A stretch of DNA of 64,000 nt from Pseudorasbora parva (taxonomy: Eukaryota; Chordata; Actinopteri; Cypriniformes; Gobionidae). Below, one piece after another: positions 50,181-64,000 of the stretch. The stretch lies in contig NC_090182.1 in assembly GCF_024679245.1 (NCBI RefSeq), positions 30,991,547-31,055,546 on the forward strand. The letters run 5' to 3'. Position numbers and translations under genes: made by a program. Numbering within the stretch: position 1 is the first letter of the stretch; each line of letters starts with the position of its first letter. Under the pieces are notes generated by a model. It was given only the letters and a program-made list of their open reading frames with translations, was not told the DNA's origin and ran no database searches.

Positions 50181-50344
50181 TGATAGCTGTTGATGATAGC
50201 TGTTGAGAAAGTTTCGGGTTCTGTATCCCAGAGCATTCCCTTGTTCCGCATGACAGCTTTCACAAATTAACAATTTGTCATGCAAACAGTGCCCTGTTTC
50301 GAACTAAAGGGTTAGGTGCTAGTGTGCATCCTTAATTGACAACT

Positions 50345-51428
50345 ATATATATATATGGAGTTGGCCCACCCTTTGCAGCTTTAAAAGGCTTTCCACAAGG
50401 TTTAGGAGTGTGTTTACTGGAATGTTTGCCCATTCTTCTAGAAGCGCATTTGTGAGATCAGGCACTGATTTTGGACGAGAAGGCCTGGCTCGCAGTGTCC
50501 GCTCTAAATCATTACAAAGATGTTCTATTCATGAAAGTGGGTTGAGGTCAGGAGCCAGTCAAGTTCCTCCACACCAAACTCACTCATCCATGTCTCTATG
50601 GCCCTTGCTTTGTGCACTGGTGTGCAGTCATGTTGGAACAGGAAGGGACCACCTTCAAATGGTTCCCACAAAGTTGGGAGCATACAATGTCCTGGTATGC
50701 TGAAGCATTAAGAGCTTCTTTCACTGGAACTAAGGGGCCAAGCCCAACCACTGAAAGCAACCCCACACCATAATCACATCTCCATCAACAATTGGCACAA
50801 TGCAGTCAGGCAATAATCTTTCCCCTGGCAACCGCCAAACCCTGACTCAGCCATTGGATTGCCAGAAAGAGATGCGTGATTGATCAGTCCAGAGAACACG
50901 TCTTCACTGCTCTAGAGTCCAGTGGTAGTGTACTTTACACCACTGCATCCAATGATTTGGATCTGGACACTTGGTGATGTAAGGCTTGGATGCAGCTGCT
51001 CGGCCATGGAAACCAATCCCATGAAGCTCTCTACACACTGTTCCTGAGATAATCTGAAGGCCACAGAAAGTTTGGAGGTCTGTAGCTATTGACTCTGCAG
51101 AAAGTTAGTGTGGCTTACCACTTTTTGCCTGAGTTGCAGTTGTTCCCAGTTGCTTCCACTTTGTTATAAGACCACTAACAGTTCACTGTGGAATATTTAG
51201 TAGCGAGGAAATTTCAAAAATGGACTTATTCCACAGGTGGCAACCTATCACAGTACCACACTTGCATTCACTGAGCTCATGAGAGCGACCCATTCTTTCA
51301 CAAAAGTTCGTAGAAATGTCTGCATGCCGGTGCTTGATTTTAAACACCTGTGGCCATGCAAGTGATTGGAACACCTGAATTCAATGATTTAGAGGGGTGT
51401 CCCAATACTTTGGGCAATATAGTGTATA
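50345..51428 (-). pseudogene. Tc1-like transposase relic, second family
   Basis: Minus-strand translation in shifting frames gives, in order: MGRSHELSECKCGTVIGC (N-terminal helix-turn-helix, about 51285), WKQLGTTATQAKSGKPH, RAAASKPYITKCPD, RVLWTDQSRISFWQS (first catalytic aspartate), [29 protein letters not shown], then RTLRARPSRPKSVPDLTNALLEEW cut in pieces, and LLNLVESL. It is nearly full length but has several stops, a frameshift over the second catalytic block, and a degraded inverted end ('gtgtcccaatactttgggca'). It differs from the families at 18220 and 39425. Confidence 0.85.
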
Positions 51429-51593
51429 TGGTTATTGATCTGAAAATGAAGTGCCTGCATTTACCAAGAGATCTCGTATTTATTATTTTTGTATGTTAGA
51501 CATAGTAGAGACATTGGGGAGTTATTGTCTTTAATGTCAGTTGTATGTGTTTCTCTATTCCTCCATTCCTCTACCCTCTCCCTTCTCCATCAA

Positions 51594-51616
51594 CCCCCCC
51601 CCCCCCCCCCCCCCCC
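51594..51616. repeat. poly(C) tract
   Basis: 23 consecutive C, in a pyrimidine-rich context. The length is likely to be unreliable in any assembly. Confidence 0.95.
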
Positions 51617-51712
51617 GGTCCCTCTCCCTCTGTCTGTCTCCTTTTCTGTTGTTGTCTTCCGGCATCTTCTTCTTCATATACTAAAGGAATTCACTAGGAA
51701 GAGATTTTCTTA

Positions 51713-52424
51713 AGCCCTATTCGGACTGGATTAGTTTAACATGGGGACATGGGGGTAAAGTAATCATTACCAGAGGTTCTCTGTGATTTTAGTCCCGTCC
51801 GAATGTGCCGGACAACGTCAGTAAAGATTACAGAGACTTTTACCTTCTGTAAAAAGGTCTGGAAAAATGACCTCGGGTAATACTAATCCCGTTCGAATAG
51901 ACCCGCTGTAAAAATGTATGGTAAAATTCCTTCATTTCCTGTTTAAAAGTTTAAAAAAAGCGCATTTTGCGACCTTGGAGGCGCTTGAAGCATTCGGTTG
52001 CATTGTAGGTGGTGGGACAAATCTGTGGAAAATGTCCAGTATTTTCCGCATATCATTTAAAGCAAAAAGATCAAAAGCACTTATTAGAGGCACAACACAT
52101 TTTAGCTCTAGGAAAGTGTCTATTACCAACATAATCCAATCAGAATCGTTATACTGGACCTAACTGTTTAATAAAACACACATATATATTGGAGACGGAG
52201 TTCAGACTGGCGCTCAGGTTGTGTGTTTGCTCACGGTATACCAGTAACGTCATACGCACATGACGTCAAGGAGGTGCGTAAAGCGAGTTACTCCTCCCAC
52301 TTCTGCTAGTTTTACTGAGATGTCTTATCCCGTGCGAATTGGCCATTAATATTACAGACGTCCTGAGGTAAAATGACTTTACCCCCATGTCCCCATGTTA
52401 ATCTAATCCTGTCCGAATAGGGCT
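51713..52424. mobile_element. Harbinger-like non-autonomous transposon
   Basis: Ends AGCCCTATTCGGAC and GTCCGAATAGGGCT are perfect inverted repeats and continue inward: 'acatggggacatgggggtaa' at 51738 answers 'ttacccccatgtccccatgt' at 52379. TTA at 51710-51712 and 52425-52427 is the target duplication, the pattern of PIF/Harbinger elements. 712 bp, no transposase. The 81- and 66-codon opposing ORFs near 51920-52160 are judged incidental. Confidence 0.8.
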
Positions 52425-52427
52425 TTA

Positions 52428-52679
52428 GAAAGTAGAGAAACATGCGTCCTATGTTTAAAATAGAGCGTACTTCATGCTTATATCATTTGATATCACAGGA
52501 CAAATATATCAGCGGAAAATAATCCACTGTATGCATCGGTAGAAACACACGTTGTATGCACATTCCTGCGTGTATACACATTTTTGTATGGAAAAAATGA
52601 TCTCACCCCATGTCTCTCCCATGGGACACATGTACAAACACAGCCTGACTTTACAAATAATTATGAAAGGACAAATAAA
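52428..52679. other. no recognised feature
   Basis: Short gap between the Harbinger-like element and the AAT microsatellite. Confidence 0.4.
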
Positions 52680-52681
52680 TT

Positions 52682-52773
<92 letters not shown>
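52680..52773. repeat. (AAT)n microsatellite
   Basis: About 30 AAT units with one ATG variant near 52728. The poly-Ile ORF is a by-product. Confidence 0.95.
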
Positions 52774-52777
<4 letters not shown>

Positions 52778-54386
52778 CATTAAACAATACAATCTCAGTC
52801 TTCAATGTTCTTCAGAAATAAACCCACCATGAGAAACATTCAGAGTGGAAACTATCTACGGCCTCCCTTATACAGTTATATGTGGCCCTACCAAAAATTG
52901 GATGGTTTGTGTCCAAATAGTGATATTCCCAGGAATTCCTTTTTTTTTTTTTTTTAAACCTTATTGATTTGCTTTGTTTCTGCATGACGCATCTATAAAT
53001 ATGCAATCCTGCACGAGAGAGAAAGCCAGCACACTCGTCTATTGTTCACCTCATTTTGGATTCTCATTCAAAATGGAGAAAAAAAACATCAAAGGCAAAT
53101 AGAAGAGGACATGAATTAATTAACAATTTGAAGTGAACGTATGTACACAGACCGCTGTGGTGAATTGCTATTCATTTGGAATAAGACACTTATCACAGCT
53201 TTGCAGACAGCAAGAAACACCTCACACGAAGTGGTATTGACACAAAGCAGGCAGAAAGAAAATTCGGGAATTATTCACTTCAGAAGCTTCCTTAGCTCTT
53301 CAAAAAGAGACCGACATGCTACTAAAATATTCAGTCAAATTTATAATATCATGGGTTCACGCTGCTTCATAGCTCGTGGCCATGGTTTACTTTCTATTTA
53401 TAGTTAAGACGGGGCCCGTGATCATTCTTCCAGTGACCTTCCATCCAAATCCGGTCTCCGCTTTACACAGGGTTCATCCTCGGTGCGCCCAGCGACGTTC
53501 GGCGAATCTGCAGATATGGAGGCTAATTTTGTTTGTGCATTATTTGTCAGTTTTATTTTCATTAACTTCTGGGCGCAATGATTGATGATATAACAGATGC
53601 TCCATAAATCAGCGAAGAACAACATGGTGCAGACACAGACTTCGGCCATCACTTAAAACATCAACTGCAGCATTCAATATAAATGAAGATGAAACTCTTG
53701 TTGGAGCGCTTTTTAATGACTTTACTTTACTTTGCTCTCATCTTATAAGGAGCTGACACTTGAAGCATTGGAGCAATCTGCGCCCATTTACAAAGTTCAA
53801 TACCCCAAACACCAGCTCACCGGTGTCCCCTCACTCAATATGTTAGGCAATAGCAAAATGTATAGTATTTTTCATATAAAAAGGCAAGGGAAAAAACTGC
53901 AAAGGGCGTGCAACCACTATAAATGGTAATTGTCCTACTTTACTGTGCCTTGTATGAAACACAGTCCAGTTTATAAATGAGACCTTCAGCGAGCTCCTCT
54001 CCTGCCAGCCAGCCCTGTTTCAAATCATCCAGCCTTTGCTTTTAACTTTAAAGGGTGCCTGTCACCATGCCTTCCTCCTTCAAACATTTGGGTGTAGCGA
54101 GGGCTTTCTCCACTGCTTGGCTGTGTAATTCTCCATCATTCCCTTAATGTGGGGTTTGATGTCTGAATATATTTCACTAATGGATCATAAATAAAAATGA
54201 CCCAGGTCGGCCACAAGCAAATTAGTAAATTAGTTTGCAGCTTGCCAGAGAGATGGATAGGCTTTAGTCAACCTACACAAGTCAAGCAGAACCGCGTTAA
54301 GATGAACAGCTGCCTCGTCTGAATAAACAACAACAGATAGACAGAGATTCAACTAAAGTTCTCCAGGTTCTCTCTTTTGTTTCACT
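52774..54386. other. no recognised gene
   Basis: A T run at 52940-52956. ORFs of 64-88 codons at 53141-53929 have no domain. The rest appears non-repetitive. Confidence 0.35.
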
Positions 54387-55230
<844 letters not shown>

Positions 55231-56829
55231 AACACTACTTGGCATTTCCATGCTAGTTACCCAGAGTTCATTTCCTGACAGTCTAAGCTGAGGCATATCC
55301 AATAAAAAAACTGGAAGGAATATTCAATATTGCACCTCCAGAGAGAATCCATGTTTTGTCATTCCTGTCGTCTTTGTTCTTGACATTTCTAGGGTGCAAA
55401 ATGTCTATTATGACTTTACACCGCTATGTTTCACATGAATTCACATTAACGCATTTCCCCAGAAATGATCATTTGTGCTTTCAGCTAGTGATTTCAGTCC
55501 ATTATTCTGGTCATGAACCAGCCGTAGCAGGTTTAAGACTCTGATGATGCAGCAGAGGAAAGGGGGAATAGGCAGGAAGGAGTAAAAATGTCAAACTCAA
55601 TGAATTCATCTTGGTAACATGTATACAGCTCACCATTTTAAAACCGCTGCGGAAAGAGCACTGTGCTCTTAATGGCCAACATATTTGATTACGTGATTCT
55701 TGCGTACAATAAAAACGAATTACTATAATTTAGTGCTCAGTATGGAATATACTAGACCATGCCGAGATGGACGATGTGACCACAGAAAAGGGTTGTGCAA
55801 AATTTATGTCACTATCTGTTTGCAACCACATCATTTCATGTTATTGCTGAGCTGGGGAATCGAAAATGAAAACTCTTATCTGTGAGTGTTGTATTGATTG
55901 AAGGTGGTATGGTAAGGATTTTCAGATAGTCAATTACTACATTCAGATAGTATTCTTTTTGCCATTTTTTCTCTCAGTGTGATACAATCACCGCAGAAGA
56001 GAGTACGTTGTAATTCTGTGTTTTCATATATATATTTTGCATCACACCCAAACACTGTCTAAATGGAGCTTTAACTAATTTCAAGCTGAAATATTACATC
56101 ATATTTATCGTAATCTGTGATTGCCATTAAGGATAAAATAAAATATATATATTTTATTTACTTTTTGTTTTATGTAATAACACCACTTTTTTTTTATTTA
56201 TTTTTTTTTATCTTGAACTGTTTTATACGGTCGATTTTACCTGATTATTTTCTCACTGTATATTTCATTTTTGTATTTATGTTGATGTTTAGAGCTTGAG
56301 TTTTCATAGTTTGTTGGCCCATGAAGGCTGACTGTTTTAGTGCCCATAATAGGCTATTTTTGGATGTGGCTCCAGCAATGCCTGACAGCGTACTCGGCAC
56401 ATGCAGGGTGAGGGGAAATCATCAGAAATCAACTTTTTCTATCAGCTCAGAGCAATTGACTGATGATTCACTGCGACATCTCTGCTGATTTCCAAATGAA
56501 AAGCAGGAGCTTGCTGAATAAACATTCAGCTGATTGGCACCACATTGAGTTCATGGATTCTTTGATTGCGCACCAGTTATATATTATCTGTTTGTGGCAT
56601 TATGCAAAATTGTATTCATGCCTGAGACATGCTATAGGCTACTATGGCAAGGCTATATTGGGTGAATTTGCTAAACTGTTGTGCCACGTTACCATGTGGT
56701 ATTGTTTACCCCTCACAATCCACTCTAAGCCTAATGTGCACCCGTAGAGCACTGCATTTAAACAAATTCATTAGTTAAAATAATAATTAAAGAAAAAATG
56801 TGTCTTTAATTAATTAATACTGCCAAGTA

Positions 56830-56867
<38 letters not shown>

Positions 56868-56922
56868 ACATTTTTTACATTTTTTACATATGCAGTATTT
56901 ATCTAGAAACTATTTATCAATA
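55231..56922. other. no recognised gene
   Basis: Low-complexity AT and T tracts at 56140-56210 and 56829-56867. The 94-codon plus ORF at 56463-56747 has no domain. Confidence 0.35.
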
Positions 56923-57128
56923 CACTGTTAAAAAATAAATAACATTTGAACATTTTCTAGTGACTGATCACATCTAAATTTAATCCGAATTTAAATTCTA
57001 TGAATTGATACATTTTTCAGTTGGCCGTATTTAAATTTTGTGAAGTGATGCAATTTAATTCACAGAAAATCAATTGGGCCAACTGAAAAATTTAGATGTG
57101 ATCAGTCACTTGAAAATTATAATAAATA
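56923..57128. mobile_element. palindromic MITE, diverged relative of 49045-49246
   Basis: Starts CACTGTTAAAAAAT, then 'ttctagtgactgatcacatc' and 'tttcagttggcc', answered at the right by 'ggccaactgaaaaatttaga' and 'gatgtgatcagtcactt'. The right terminus is lost. Confidence 0.7.
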
Positions 57129-60406
<3,278 letters not shown>

Positions 60407-61477
60407 TAGCCAGACAAGCCAGACCCACATCAAGATGTTTGGTCTGTTAACTCACCATTGACAGGTCTTTCAAATTCCCTCTGCACACAATAGGAAAGCG
60501 CTGCAACCAGACAGAGCAACGTGAAGCAGAGCTCGTTGATAGATTAACTGTCCCTTTATCCGCTCGGCAAAACTCAGAACACATCTTCCCTTCTTAAGAA
60601 TGACTTCAGTGCCGTTCTTTGTTCTTTTCTCAAAGAAATCGGCCGAAGCCGATTCGAAAGACCGCCGTTCGCAAGCTTCTTTGTTTAACCTCCGCAACTC
60701 TGCCGTCATTATGTTAAAGGTCCCGTTCTTTGCGTGTTTTCGAAGCTTTGATTATGTTTACAGTGTGCAATATAACATGAGTTCATGTTTCGCGTGTTAA
60801 AAAAACACAGTATTTTTCACACAATTGACTTATCTGTACACCGCTGTTTCCTCTGTCCTAAAAACGGCCTGATGATTTCCTTGTTCTATGAAGTCCCTCC
60901 TTCAGAAATACATAACGAGTTCTGATTGGGCCAGCGCTTCCCGTGTTGTGATTGGACAGCAGCTTAGCCCACTTTGCCCGGAAAGGTCCCGCCTCTTACC
61001 ATAACGGGGAGATGCAAGCGCTGAATGCGCCGCTCTTCTCCACGTGGGAGAGCAACAAGACCACGCCCCCTATTTTGCGTTTTCTTGTGGGCGGAGGGTT
61101 AGTCAACAAACAGTTCTAGTGATGTCATTACAGAAGGAAGTGCAGGGGTGTAGTCCAAACCGGCCGTTAGCTGTAGGCTTTGAAAGGGAACTTCTGTTAA
61201 ATAAAATATCTCGGTTGGCATTGAACTTTGAGCTTTATAATTTTACATTTTACTTTTTTTTTTATGCTCTAACAGCAACATTTCACACTAACTAAAGTTT
61301 GAAAGATGGAATCGCGAAGAACGGGACCTTTAAGCCCACCCACCAACTCTATACACGATGTGATTGGCCTAATCAGAGTTATGTTTTTCCAGCTTGCAAG
61401 TCTATTGAGAGTTGCTTGACGACCCTGGTTGCAAATTAGATTTGCTGCCGCTAGGGTGCGTCTAGAGTTATAGGCTA
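60407..61477. mobile_element. non-autonomous DNA transposon, 9-bp duplication, copy 2, with nested insertion
   Basis: Starts TAGCCAGACAAGCCAGA and ends in TAGGCTA. The 9-bp flanks CTTTATTTA (60398-60406) and CTTTAGTTA (61478-61486) match at 8 of 9 positions, supporting the 9-bp duplication seen for copy 1. The shared body includes 'ggcaaaactcagaacacatc' and 'aactctgccgtcattatgtt'. It is split at 60714 by the element 60718-61329. Confidence 0.8.
60718..61329. mobile_element. non-autonomous DNA transposon, TTAA target, AGGTCCCGTTCTT ends
   Basis: 612 bp with perfect 13-bp inverted ends (AGGTCCCGTTCTT at 60718-60730; complement at 61317-61329) flanked by TTAA at 60714-60717 and 61330-61333. The uninterrupted copy of its host repeat (50027-50045) has a single TTAA at this point, so target duplication is shown directly. 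No transposase. TTAA with AGG ends suggests Kolobok or piggyBac type; AGG rather than CCY ends favour Kolobok, by inference. Confidence 0.9.
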
Positions 61478-63407
61478 CTTTAGTTAGACTACTGGAAAAA
61501 GCAATAGAGGTACTGACGAAGGCACAGCATATTCATTTATTCCAAAACTGATGGCATGTCCCCTTGATGCCTGTACGACTTTCAATTCCTTTTCTATTCA
61601 GAGGCAGGCGTAGACACTTAAAAGAGTGTTGGGTCAAAAGCAGAGATGTGTGCGCTGTTCTGTTTACAAGAAAGTAAGAAAAATCATTTCCCTTTCTTTC
61701 GCAGCGAATGAGAGAAGCAATGTTAACATTTTACAACAGCTTAAGAACTTTTTCATTTTCAAAAATGTGATTTATTGAAATCATCATACCCCCTGAGGTA
61801 TCCCAGTCCATCTTTATTAAATTGCAGCCTACTGTCACAAAGTAAGTCACTGAAAAAAACATCAGCTCTCTGTTTCTTACAGCAGGAATGCCAAATAATT
61901 CACAAATCCATCAGTGCTATGAAACCGTATGTCTGATAATGTAGACAACACCTTCTCCATGTTGGAAAAAATGTAAGAACCATCTCAAACAGACGCCCTC
62001 ACAGCACTCAAGTTATTCTTAGCTCTTTTTGAATTGGACGTGGACCTTCGTTGAATTGGATGTCGAAAAGAAAGCGCATCACTCTGAGGCATACATCACG
62101 GACACAAAGAGACCCTGAAGGTTGTTTATTAAATATTCCTAACAGCTAATTAACCACCCCCACTTCTCAGGATCGCCATTGTTAACGATTCCATCATTTG
62201 CAGGTACATTCATTTTGCCAAACAATGGAGTGAGCGTGGCAGCTAACCTTCTGTCCTGCCAGTGAAGGCTTGAAAGATGGCCCACCTTTGATGCCATGTA
62301 CTCACTATCTGCCTGACCATAGAGGCAGTTACCAAAATATATTGCTGAGGGGAAAAGAACAAATCACAAGTGACTAACAGATATATTGCAGATCCGGAGG
62401 CATAGTTTATTCCCTCCCATCCCGAAGGAATTTATTTGAAGGTATAGACTATTGTGTGAGTTAAAAGCCCACTGGTGTTCCTGTATAGGATGCTACTATG
62501 GCTGCAGTTTGAAAGCGATTCAAGTGATACATCTGCAAAAAACCAATACGCATGAATTTGATGTCTAAACCAGTTTTGGATCTTTTATGTTATTTTCCTC
62601 ATATTTTATATCATATTTCCCCACAGAAACGTTGCATTGTAGTAAACACATCAAAAAAACAGCCCTAACGGAATACCCAATAGCTTAAAGCCTATCTGCA
62701 GATGTTCTTGGCAAGCCTAAAAACATATTTTGAAGACTACCATTGGTAACTGAGTTCAAATCAGCCACCACGGAGAACATCCCAGCTTTACAAACTGATA
62801 TGAATGGCGAGTGAGTTTTCGAGTAGGCAGTGCATGCCTCTGTCTGTGCCCTCACCTCCAAAGCTTTCCGTAATCTCTCACACATATTGCTCCATCCATC
62901 TTTGTTATCTCTTCATAAGAGCACCAGCTCTGTATACAAGGCGGATATTTTACCCCAAAGAAATTGTTTCCTTCCTTTTACATTTAAAAAAATGTTGCCC
63001 ATTGAACGTTTCACTTTACTGTCAGATTTCTCCACATATGTAAATTACTTTTGTTCAGAGTCGAGGTTAAAATAAGTTTGTTTGCTTCGTTTTTTGTTTT
63101 TGTTTTTTTTCTGTATACTAATACATACAGCGATCTGTTTTCCATGTGATGTTTTTCATAAATAAGATAAATTCTTGAAGCGCATAATGTATTGTATATA
63201 TAAACTGCGGATATTTGACTATTTGTTTAGACATGTTTGGAGATTGAGCTCCAGACCATCAGCCTGGCCTTTGTACCCACCAAGAACAGTTTTATCTCGG
63301 ACAGTCCTTCTGGAATTTGCCGCTGGCTCTTATGTAGATCGTGTTTAAACATGAGGTATAATTCATTTGGGGTATCAATTTTTGGTATTATTTAAGTTTT
63401 ACCTAAA
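61478..63407. other. no recognised gene
   Basis: ORFs of 66-81 codons near 62685-63075 overlap on both strands and lack domains. Mostly non-repetitive. Confidence 0.35.
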
Positions 63408-63560
63408 GGGATAGTTCATCCAAAAATGAAAAATTAGCCCATCATTTACTCACCCTCAAGTCATCCTAGGTGTATATGACATTCTTCTTTCATACAAATG
63501 CATATTATATTAAACAAATCCTGACTCTTTCAAGCTTTATATTGACAGTGAATTGTTATC
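63408..63560. repeat. left part of an 'AGGGATAGTTCACCC' repeat
   Basis: Reads TAAAGGGATAGTTCATCC, 'catttactcaccctcaagt' and on to 'ttgacagtgaattg', the usual order of this common cyprinid short transposon. The right end is not seen. Confidence 0.6.
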
Positions 63561-64000
63561 TCATTCATAAAGTCCATAAAATGTATCTATCCATCATATA
63601 ACTGCACCACACTGCTACGGGGGGTTGATAAAGGCCTTTAAACTTCTGTTTATTTCCTATTGTACAAGCTTATTTTACTTGTATAGTGGCTTATATTGTT
63701 TATTTAAATATTATTGATCAATAAGTAATACGTGATATAAATAGCATGCTGTATTTGGTATTGAGAAGGGTCAGTTTGTGATTGTCATTTTGTCTTCAGT
63801 AAAAGTTACATTATTACACAATTAGATGTCAGCAAAGACTGTTCTAATGAGTGAGCCAATAACAAAGACTTTTATATTGAAAGAACGAAACGTATTTGTA
63901 AACAAAAAGACGCAACCTACAAAAGCACTGACTAGCAATGTTATGGAAATCTCATTAGCTGGTAAAAGGGCAAAGACAAGTGTATATTAAAACTGATTTT

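Overview
This window looks like intergenic or intronic DNA from a teleost fish, most likely a cyprinid (zebrafish/carp relatives). The basis is an AT-rich background, very dense short tandem repeats, many short non-autonomous DNA transposons, several Tc1-like remnants, and dispersed repeats of types I associate with cyprinid genomes. The species call is inference; no search was run. I recognise no complete host gene, rRNA, tRNA or CRISPR array.

The centrepiece is a full-length DIRS-type tyrosine-recombinase retrotransposon at 9918-16065, coding on the minus strand (5' end at the right). It has a Gag ORF with a Cys/His-rich N-terminus, an ORF with reverse transcriptase, RNase H and a DAM-methyltransferase-like C-terminal domain, and a tyrosine recombinase. 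All three frames are open. The 175-bp inverted terminal repeats (ITRs) are identical in this sequence. Near the 3' end an internal complementary region (10197-10306) is an exact fusion of the complements of the two outer ends, as expected for a copy of a circular-intermediate junction. The outer left terminus can fold as a perfect three-stem cloverleaf and the right terminus as a hairpin. A TATA box and a CACGTG palindrome lie inside each ITR.

The rest is a palimpsest of other elements. Four Tc1-like transposase relics lie at 2680-3275, 18220-19645, 39425-39935 and 50345-51428, and a LINE relic at 42640-43930. Non-autonomous DNA transposons with visible target duplications include a Harbinger-like element (51713-52424, TTA), a 9-bp-duplication family (49646-50180 and 60407-61477), a TTAA/AGG...CCT family (5013-5500, 60718-61329, a relic near 45300-45795, and an insertion ending at 19469), a TTAA/CTCTTT family (28521-29184 and 47817-48428) and a 2.15-kb foldback element (30130-32276). 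Several are nested, so relative insertion order can be read: 60718-61329 lies inside 60407-61477, 39120-39330 inside 39001-39424, and an insertion ending at 19469 splits a Tc1 copy. Long microsatellites occupy 1096-1304, 8719-8852, 9591-9704, 25876-25981, 34644-34758, 35763-35862, 41074-41226, 52680-52773, 54387-55230 and 58951-59076.

One minus-strand stretch (46848-47023) has an open frame between a strong-looking splice acceptor and a plausible donor; it is the only candidate host exon, at low confidence. Other unlisted stretches hold only short ORFs that I judge to be chance.
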